DNA of 64,000 nucleotides from Sesamum alatum (taxonomy: Eukaryota; Streptophyta; Magnoliopsida; Lamiales; Pedaliaceae), in the NCBI GenBank assembly GCA_034509735.1, contig JACGWO010000006.1:3611001-3675000 (forward strand). Reading direction: 5' to 3'. Made by a program: the position numbers and the translations under genes. This document shows positions 56,741 through 64,000 of this stretch, in pieces. The stretch's first letter is position 1; each line of letters starts with the position of its first letter. Under the pieces are notes generated by a model. That model searched no databases. It saw only the letters and a program-made list of their open reading frames with translations, and had not been told where the DNA came from.

Positions 56741-57174
56741 AAACCAAGGTCCTTCGAGCCAAAATAACGTCAAAATGCAGGGTCGTAGACGACAAAAATA
56801 ATGTACCAAATACTTGAATACACATTTTTATGTAATTTTTTAATGTATTATTTTTAATTCAACATTTTTATAATCATAATTCTTTAAATTATCATAAACT
56901 CAATTATTTTTATTTTGTAATGAATAATCATAATTAGCTTGAAATAGTAAAATAAGATTTAATTAGTAAATTAAAATATAAATCAATGATTAATATAATT
57001 ATATATTAAATATAATAAAAAAAATAAATTAAAAAAAATGGTCACCGGCTGGGTCAGCGACCCTTTTATAAAAAAAAATAAAAATTTAATGGCCCAGCTC
57101 GCGACCGGCCATATTTTTGCAATGTGTACCGCGTTGGCGGGACACATGTAATTTTTTTTTAAAATAATATTGTA
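56741..57174. other. AT-rich intergenic stretch
   Basis: No gene recognised. A short GC-richer patch at 57040-57140 has no clear relative in the window. Confidence 0.35.
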
Positions 57175-57964
57175 TAAATGGTCCCAAATTCCCCTCTCTT
57201 ATTATGAGAATTATATAAACTTCCCTTCCAAGTATATTCACCTTACAAATTGACCCTTCTATTAGTCAACTTAACGGATTTTGTTGATGTCATAAAAAAA
57301 ATTGGTCTAAACTTTCTATAATACCCCCAACCGGAATAACTCTATTTTCTATGACTTAAATACCCCTAAGAGATAATTTTTTTTATTTTTAAAGTTAATA
57401 TGGGCGTATACTCATAATTTTTAGTATATTATTTTTATAACATTTTTTTAATCACATATTGTGTATGTTGTGACTAATTTCTCTTTTTAACAATCATCAA
57501 AGCTTGCAAAAATCTTGTTGAAATTATATTATTTTATAGCAAGTAATGATATGAAGCTTATATTATTCGAATTTTAAAGACATTGAGGCAAATTTCAATA
57601 ATTTAGCTAATTTACTATGTCAAATAAAAATTTAAACAAGTCGATTCTAGTGTATCTTTTATTTTATGAAATTCTATAGGTTACAATTCCTAGAAAAATG
57701 AAGACATAAGTATATTCTTAAATTATTTGAGAAAAAGCTTTATTCCTTCTATTTATTTCAAATAAAGAAAAAAAAAAACTTCTATTACTAATTTTATTGA
57801 AGTATTTTTAGTTTTATAAATGAGAGAAAAATGACCATGTAAGCACCTATTGTTAAATTTGACTAAAACCTATTAGCAAGAGGGGTAATTTGTAATTTCC
57901 ATAGTAAGAGGGGAGAATTTGTATATTCACATAGTAGCAGGGGAGGTCGGTGTAATTAACCCCT
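57175..57964. repeat. Probable foldback element
   Basis: AATTCCCCTCTCTTATTATG…AATTGACCCTTCTATTAGTCAA (57188-57275) is mirrored by TTGACTAAAACCTATTAGCAAGAGGGG…GGTGTAATTAACCCC (57868-57964). The interior is AT-rich and non-coding. Confidence 0.45.
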
Positions 57965-58326
57965 TAAAATAAATAGTCTTTCTTTCTTTTTTTTTTCAAT
58001 AGTTAAAAAAATCAAAATTATGAATTAATTTTATAAAACTGATCTAATCTGAAAATATTAAAAAAAATTAAGGCAATAAATTTGTTTTATCTTAAGTGTT
58101 AGGATAAGTCTAAAAAGTTAAACCTTATAACAATATTATTAAATGTATGGAGTTTCGGGTAGAAAATTGGTGGAATATACTTTTGATCTAAATTCTTTAG
58201 TGGATTTCATATATATATATATATATATATAATTTAGTTAGGAGATTTTTATAAACATATAGTTCCATTTTATAGAAAAAGTTCTGTAAAAAAACTCTTG
58301 AAATAAATTTATATATATATATATAT

Positions 58327-59449
58327 AGGAAAAAATATAATTTTGGTCCACTATCTTAGGGGCGGTGGCACTTTTAGTTCAGGTCTATTTGAAAATAGCA
58401 ATTCAGGACATTAATTTTAAAAAACTGGCATTCTCAGGCCAAAAAATCCTAATTTGGTCGGAATTCGTCACTTTTCCAGCGACCATTTTACACGTGGAAT
58501 AAAAAAATAAAAAATTTCTTACATGGAAGGTGATTTAGCAACCATAATGAGGTGGCATGGTGACATGTTTTATTTAAGGCTAAAATCCACTTAAACAGAT
58601 AACTTTTGTCTTAAATATATATTATTTAAATATCAAAATAAATTATAAAATATAAATTTTATACCAAATTGATAAATTAAATTAAAATTACATTTAAAAG
58701 ATTAATATACTAAAATTCAATTTTCAAATTTAAATATCTATATCAATATAATTTTTAATCAATTTTAATTATTTTTTGAATTAACTTAATTTAAAATAAT
58801 TAAAAAAATAAGGAAAATATTAAATTATAAAAAAGTTCTAAGAAAAAAAAAGAAATTTAAAAAAAAAATAAAAAAGTTAAGAAATTTTATTTAAGTTTTT
58901 TAAAGAAAAAAATAATTTTTAAAATTTAAACATTTTTATAGTAAATAATAAAATTTATTAAATATACTAAATTATAATATAAATATTGTTAATAAGATAT
59001 AATTGTTATAATTGACTAAAATTTATATTGATATAGATATTTTAAACTTGAAAATTGAATTTTAGTATATTTATCTTTTAAACATGATTTTAATTTAATT
59101 TATCAATTTGGTATAAAATTTTAAAATTTTAAATTTTATTTTGATATTTAAATAATATATATTTAAGAAAAAAGTTATACATTTAAATGGATTTTAGTTT
59201 TAAATAAAACATATCACCATGTCGCCTCACTATGGTTGTCAAATCACTTGCTATGTAAGAAAAATTTTATTTTTTTAATCCACATGTAAAATGGTCGCCG
59301 GACAAGTGACCAATTCCGGCCAAATTAGGGCTTTATGGCCTGAAGTTGCCATTTTTTTAAAGTTACTGTCTTGAATTGCTATTTTTAAATAGACTTGGAC
59401 TAAAAGTGCCACCACCCCTAAAAAAGTGGACCAAAATTGCATTTTTCCT
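58327..59449. mobile_element. Long-arm foldback element, ~1.1 kb
   Basis: AGGAAAAAATATAATTTTGGTCCAC…GGCGGTGGCACTTTTAGT is mirrored by ACTAAAAGTGCCACCACC…GTGGACCAAAATTGCATTTTTCCT. Arms of about 500 bp each meet around 58880-58930. It is flanked by (TA)n on both sides and absent from unit 1 (compare about 51940-51970). Non-coding. Confidence 0.72.
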
Positions 59450-60539
59450 ATATATATATATATATATATATATTTGAAATCCATTATATAATAGTTAAAA
59501 AGTACATTCTACCAACTTTTTGTTCAAAATCATAGTTGTTAATATTTAATAAACATTGTAAAGATTTAATTTTCTTAAACTTATCTTTAACTCATAAGAT
59601 TAAAAATTACTGACTTAGATATTTTTATATATTTTCATATTATATAAGTTTTATAAAATCTATTCATCATTTTAGTTTTTTTGTGCCTTTTGAAAATAAA
59701 AGAAAAAGATTATTTTATTTTAAATTATGCAATATGTTATTATTATGTTTACAAGAATTAAATTTTTTTGTTATTTACACAAGATAACTATATCATATTC
59801 AACATACAAAAATATAAAAAAATGATTTATTGTCTAAGAAAAAGGACTAATTTGATAATTTTATAAAGTTAAGGGACTAAAGTGAGAAAATCAAACTTAA
59901 ATTGACCAATTTACCTTCCAATGAGTCAAAATACTGTCACATTTCAACCGAAAAACGATCAGGTGGACCAAACTGAGACAAAAACTAAAGTTTATGGATG
60001 CTAAAGTCAAAAAATGAATTTAAGGGACTAAAGTGATTCTTAACAAAAATTTAAGGAACCAAATATAACATTAATTACCCTTAATTTAATTTTATCAATA
60101 AATTGTAGAAATTGGTATGAAATTATTTATAACTTTTGGCTTAAATCAACTCAATTTAAGCCGTTAAAAAATAGAAGATGAAACAAAAAATAATTGTTTC
60201 AAGTTATTTTCAACGATAAAGTGATAAGCACTTATTTCAAACACCCCCTTCTTCTTATTTTTAACTGTTCTGTTCTCCTTGTAATAATAAACTTTAACAT
60301 ATGAAATTAAAATTATCTTTTGCTAGTTAAGCTCTTCTTAAAAGTTACCTTTCTCAAATACTCTTAATTAAGCTCTGTTTTTACTTTTTTTTTATTAAAT
60401 CAATTTCGATCATATATATTATGATCTCGATGACCAACTATTATAACAATCAATTTTCAATATCAAATATCTAAACGTAATCAACTACTACTATTAAAAT
60501 ATAAATTTATATAATCACTATTAAAGTAGAACAACAAGT

Positions 60540-60650
60540 CACAGTGTCCCTCAAGGGACATGCCAATGGCTGAGCTTAAGAGTTTCTATGGAAGGACTTG
60601 AATTCGAATCTATGTGGGTGCGTGAGCATGTTGAGCGTCTACACTAAGAA
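60540..60650. repeat. SINE-like fragment, unit 2
   Basis: Counterpart of 53730-53900; GGGACATGCCAATGGCTGAGC…GACTTGAATTCGAATC. Confidence 0.35.
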
Positions 60651-60653
60651 GAA

Positions 60654-60698
<45 letters not shown>
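60654..60698. repeat. (AAT)n microsatellite
   Basis: About 15 perfect AAT repeats; not expanded in unit 1. Confidence 0.9.
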
Positions 60699-61152
60699 TC
60701 GCAATCATAGGACCTCAATTTCACCAATAAATTAGATGTCGTTAGCATTTTTACTTCCTATAATCATGTTTAACCCTCATTGCAAATAATCACTTTTTCA
60801 TAATTAGAAAAATAAAGAATAACGATGATAGAATCTCAATTTCAGCAATTACGTTAAACGTCATTAGTTTTTTTTCTTATTATTCGATTCCCGCTATCTG
60901 TCCAAGATAAAGTAATTTTTTGAATATGCTAAAAGATTGATTTTCATAAGGTAAAATCTACTTTGAGTGTGACACATGTACTAGTTATTATTATTGATGT
61001 GACATTTAACAAAAACATTTAATAAAATAAAAGAAGTATTAATTACAGTTAAAAGGACATCTCTCTTTTTATGGTAAGAGAAAAACCAATATACAGCTTG
61101 GGGGTAGGGTGGGGTGTTGGTGGGATTTTGACCGTTGACTGCGTGATTTTTT

Positions 61153-61261
61153 CGGAATCAACGGACGAGATTTCTCGTCCCTCGTTGGCTTTCCTTCCAA
61201 GACAGTGTATGGGTTTTAGGGTTTCTTCGCAATTCAACCATTGGAGTGGGGGTTTTAGCCA
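61153..61261 (-). pseudogene. Fragment of pseudouridine-synthase exon 1 in the MADS copy 2 promoter
   Basis: AATCAACGGACGAGATTTCTC…GGGTTTCTTCGCAATTCAACCATTGGAGTGGGGG aligns with 50689-50795 (AATCAACAGACTTGATTTCTC…AGTTTCTTCGCAGTTTGACCATCGGAGAGGAGGG), within exon 1 of the TruA-family gene. Unit 1 retains a shorter, more decayed version at about 54193-54261. Non-functional as coding sequence. Confidence 0.6.
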
Positions 61262-61338
61262 AAAACTCATTTCTTGAATTTAATTCAATTACTTAATTTA
61301 TATAATTAATTAATTTTATATATTAGGATATAAATAAA

Positions 61339-61616
61339 ATACTACAAGAAAATAGCTAAAAAGCTAAAAAAAAATCAGCTTCGAGTTAATTAGCAAGTAA
61401 AATTTTCGTTGCTAATCTACCTTATTTGATACAACAATTTTACTTTGTCAATAAATTTAGCACCGAAAAAGAATTTGCTAATGAATTTAGCAACAAATTG
61501 TTTAAAATATACATAAAATAGTACAAATTAACAACAAAAATTCTACTAATTAATAATTTGACGCTGACTTCAGCATCAAATTTTTTTCATAGTTATTAAA
61601 TTACTTTCTTTTAGTA
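61339..61616. repeat. CACTACAAGAAAATA MITE, unit 2
   Basis: TACTACAAGAAAATAGC…TTACTTTCTTTTAGT. Orthologue of the unit 1 element by position and sequence. Confidence 0.5.
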
Positions 61617-61737
61617 AAAATAATTGAGGGCTTTCTTTTCCACTATTCTTGGAGGGTGCCCAAATCTCCAAAATATCTTTAAAGATTAATTAAGGCAACT
61701 ATCTTTTGAACGGACACAATCAAAAATTCTTGTACTA

Positions 61738-61760
61738 GCTATATATACAGTATATACATA
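61738..61760 (+). promoter_or_regulatory. TATA-rich core promoter of MADS copy 2
   Basis: CTATATATACAGTATATAC about 80 bp before the ATG; shared in part with copy 1 (54822-54846). Confidence 0.4.
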
Positions 61761-61832
61761 TACAATATCAAAGTTGTCCATTCTTGATCTTGAATCTACT
61801 CTGCGTTATTGTTTTTACTGTAAATCTTGAGA

Positions 61833-62705
61833 ATGGGGAGGGCCAAACTGAAGATGGAATTGATAAGCAATGAGAGATCAAGAACCCTAACTTTCAAGAA
61901 AAGAAAGGAGGGTCTCACGAGGAAACTGCGTGAATTCACGACCCTCTGTGATGTCAATGCGTGCATGATAATCTACGGCCCGAAGCAAGAAAATGGGCCC
62001 GTCGATGAGCCTGAGATTTGGCCGCAGAATAATCCGGACGAGGTTCGTCGTATGATCGAAGTCTACAGGGCCCGAAACAGGGATTCCGGCAGCAAGAGCT
62101 TTGGCCTGTCGGATTTCTTCAACGACCGGAAGAAAAAGCTGGAGGAAGAGCTCGTGAAACTGCGGCGGAAGAATCTGGCGGCGAAGTACCCAACCTGGTT
62201 TGAGTTCTTGAACGATTTGCCGGAATCCCAGTTGAGAGATTTTGCTGCCGGATTGAAGAACAAGGCGGACGCCGTGAAATCGAGGATCGAGTTCTTGAAA
62301 AGAAACCAATTTTCGGGCCTGGATTTTGATCAGTTCTACGGTCTGAATCAGCAGCAGCAGCAGATTTCATCTGTTGATCAATATCATCATGATCATGATG
62401 ATGTGCATTGTGTGAATCAGGATGCTTTGATGATGATGCTAATGATGAATGAGAACAATCAGTTAATTGAGGCTGGATCATTTGATCATGATCAGGACAA
62501 GGTGTTCTACGGGATGGAGCCCCGCCCGGTTGGTCCTGCTCTCGTCTGTCATGGGCCAATGCCAGTTGAACAATACTACGGGCCGCCACCACTGCCGCTG
62601 CCGTTGCCGCCACCGACCTACATGCCGGTGATGTTCTCGACCATGGAGAATTATTATCATGATGGTGGAGCTCTGGAGGATATTTTTCAAGATATGAGCA
62701 GATGA
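61833..62705 (+). CDS. Type I (M-gamma-like) MADS-box protein, copy 2, full length
   Basis: An intronless 290-residue frame. The start at 61833 (MGRAKLK) is the true MADS start; the frame two codons upstream begins with TTG and has no support. MADS domain 1-60; EIWPQNNPDEVRRMIEVYR; a charged helix (about 95-165); a Gln/His/Asp-rich stretch with CAT/GAT codon repeats; and a Met-rich MMMLMMNENNQ. The C-terminus has MPVEQYYGPPPLPLPLPPP and ends in LEDIFQDMSR. Nuclear DNA-binding factor of the AGL80/PHERES group by similarity of the MADS domain and the E-W-P motif; the partner and target are unknown. Nearly identical to copy 1 over the first ~215 residues. Confidence 0.92.
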   Translation: MGRAKLKMELISNERSRTLTFKKRKEGLTRKLREFTTLCDVNACMIIYGPKQENGPVDEPEIWPQNNPDEVRRMIEVYRARNRDSGSKSFGLSDFFNDRKKKLEEELVKLRRKNLAAKYPTWFEFLNDLPESQLRDFAAGLKNKADAVKSRIEFLKRNQFSGLDFDQFYGLNQQQQQISSVDQYHHDHDDVHCVNQDALMMMLMMNENNQLIEAGSFDHDQDKVFYGMEPRPVGPALVCHGPMPVEQYYGPPPLPLPLPPPTYMPVMFSTMENYYHDGGALEDIFQDMSR

Positions 62706-63055
62706 TGAGGAGAAGTTAGTTAATTATAGTTGATGTTCTTGCAATTTTTGTTATTACATCTTTCAATTCTCTTACAAATTTGGGTTTTGATCACAGCAGA
62801 TATTTAGATGGTTACATCGTCGCAGATGTTCTTATTTTGTTAGGGTTTTGATTACAGTCATGTTAGGGTTTAGGACACATTCGAACTCCATCTGTTTGAT
62901 TTATTGTATGTGTAAGAGTTTCATGTTCTCTTATTATAACATTCAGAAATCATTTTCTTCCCTACTTACCGACTAATAAAGATTTTATTAATGTAATATT
63001 TGGAGCAGCATCTATACTTCTATATCTATATATACTTTTTGATTCGAACTATATA
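62706..63055. other. 3' UTR and flank of MADS copy 2
   Basis: Contains a plausible AATAAA-like word (ACTAATAAAG at about 62972) for polyadenylation. No other feature. Confidence 0.4.
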
Positions 63056-63296
63056 TTTATCTATGCTATTATAAAGAACAAAAAAGAATATTATTGACAC
63101 AAAGTGACAATTTTGACACCGCTACATTATTTTTTGGAAATTTCAAAAATGTCATTCAAACTAATAATATAATTAACCAATTCAATTTATCAAGTTTTAC
63201 GTTAACTATATATTTTACTAGCATTTAGAATATATTTAAAGCATGTAAGATTATCTATTATATGCACGTATATTGGTATACCACGACGACTAATTT
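63056..63296 (+). mobile_element. Helitron-like unit, degenerate
   Basis: ATCTATGCTATTATAAAGAAC … GACACCGCTAC … TTTAGAATATATTTAAAGC … TATATGCACGTATATTGG…CCACGACGACTAAT. Order and spacing match the 10.2-kb family. Confidence 0.45.
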
Positions 63297-63455
63297 TTTT
63301 ACTAATATCAGCAAATCCCATGGATTTTAACTAACAAATAAGTCTATTAAATGAAAACAAACAATAGGTGTACGAGATACAATTTACCAAATTGTAAAAG
63401 GTTTATGTGTAATTACACCAAAACCTCATGGGAAGACGGTGTAATTATCCAAAAA
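63297..63455. repeat. Right arm of the 9358 foldback family
   Basis: ATCAGCAAATCCCATGGATTTTAACTAACAAATAAGTC … GAGATACAATTTACCAAATTG … GGTGTAATTATCC corresponds to 9680-9815. Confidence 0.5.
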
Positions 63456-63586
63456 AAGGAATTGAGGAAATTAAGAGACATCATAGGAGCCTGTATCAGT
63501 CAAATGAAATAAACATTCATATGTATATACACTACATGCTATATGCATATCTCTAAAATCTTTTATATATCTACATACATAGAAAA

Positions 63587-63630
63587 GGGTAGGGGGCGGG
63601 GTGGGGTGGGGTGGGGGTGGGGGGGTAGGG
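63587..63630. repeat. G-rich tract with quadruplex potential
   Basis: Several runs of 3 to 7 G separated by single T, C or TA on the plus strand, enough for at least one four-run G-quadruplex. It also produces a Pro-rich open frame on the minus strand that is not credible as a gene. Confidence 0.75.
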
Positions 63631-64000
63631 AGCTGAGCTTCTGTTTCTTTCTGTAATGTAAGAACAATGACTGGCAGCAGCATACTACCAACTAACCTGA
63701 TGACCAAGAAACATGAAATAAGCCTACAAATTTCCAGTTCAGTGAGAATGACAACATTAAATGTCCTGTTCTAACTCAAGTGCATCCTGGGAGCACTTTG
63801 ACTTTGTACTTGTATGCTACTCTTGAGTGGTTGAGAGTAAGGGAGAGGTTCTTGGTTAGAGAGACGAAGAATCCGACTTATCGGTCTTGGCAGATTGTAC
63901 GCCTGCGAAATGCTTCTGTACCGACAATGCATGATCAGAACGTTACACGAATGTTTATTACAAGCATGCAGAAAGTAAGAAAGAACAGGAGAAACTGACC
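63631..64000. other. Unassigned right edge
   Basis: Composition becomes gene-like (balanced GC) from about 63640. The plus strand is open from 63780 to 63998 but shows no known domain, and the minus strand carries several stops. It could be UTR or an exon of a gene continuing beyond the window. Confidence 0.3.

Larger units (their letters stand above)
57965..62655 (+). repeat. Segmental duplication, unit 2
   Basis: Counterpart of 51695-55765, longer because of the 58.2-59.47 kb insertion and lacking the two unit 1 MITEs. It ends in the intact MADS gene. Confidence 0.8.

Noticed and set aside
61827..61832. Upstream start of MADS copy 2 giving two extra residues
   Set aside because: The upstream codon is TTG; ATG at 61833 matches copy 1 and the conserved MGR start of MADS proteins.
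63471..63707. Minus-strand Pro-rich open frame
   Set aside because: Created by the G-rich tract; no start context or domain.

Overview
The window is nuclear DNA of a flowering plant, probably a eudicot. All recognisable genes have GT–AG introns and plant-specific architecture, intergenic DNA is AT-rich and packed with plant transposon families, and there are no operons or ribosome-binding sites. I cannot name the species. The gag and LTR style is reminiscent of asterids, but that is only an impression.

Six host genes are supported. From left to right they are: the 5' end of an EMB8-like alpha/beta hydrolase (minus, running off the left edge, exons between 222 and 970); a glyoxalase-I-family (VOC) protein (plus, 21952-24287, 3 exons); a plastid BASS1-type sodium/metabolite cotransporter (minus, 31477-34787, 7 exons); a MAC5/RBM22-type CCCH–RRM splicing factor (plus, 43290-46602, 4 coding exons, with a 1-base frameshift near the 3' end); a TruA-family tRNA pseudouridine synthase (minus, 47382-50907, 10 exons); and two intronless type I (M-gamma-like) MADS-box genes in tandem (plus, 54935-55597 and 61833-62705), the first truncated.

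The rest is transposon-derived. Positions 1641-9357 hold a 5'-truncated Tat-type Ty3/gypsy element. Its pol is decayed and its 3' LTR is intact, and between integrase and LTR it carries an antisense, apparently spliced gene. Positions 9.4-21.4 kb are a sink for small elements: foldback MITEs, Helitron-like units in a head-to-tail array, CACTA-type MITEs with 3-bp target duplications, and a solo-LTR-like piece, several of them nested. Positions 25-30.6 kb hold more foldbacks. Positions 36396-37939 are a non-autonomous hAT element with 8-bp target duplications whose interior is a tandem array of about 215 bp. Positions 38091-41967 are a gag-only LTR element on the minus strand with both LTRs and minisatellite-like arrays.

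The right third is shaped by segmental duplication. A block of about 4 kb (about 51.7-55.77 kb) is repeated at about 57.97-62.65 kb, each copy ending in a MADS gene. Transposons present in one copy and absent from the other mark insertions after the duplication. One of them, at 52727-53201, has a perfect 9-bp target duplication and an undisturbed empty site in the sister copy. A decayed plant-mobile-domain gene lies between the copies. Fragments of two neighbouring genes have also been copied nearby: the BASS1 exon 1/intron 1 boundary at about 51.0-51.3 kb, and the pseudouridine-synthase first exon upstream of the MADS genes.

No microbial-type system, CRISPR array, rRNA or intact tRNA gene was seen. 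The most unusual items are the spliced antisense gene of the Tat element, the gag-only element with its internal arrays, and the young MADS duplication with one eroding copy.
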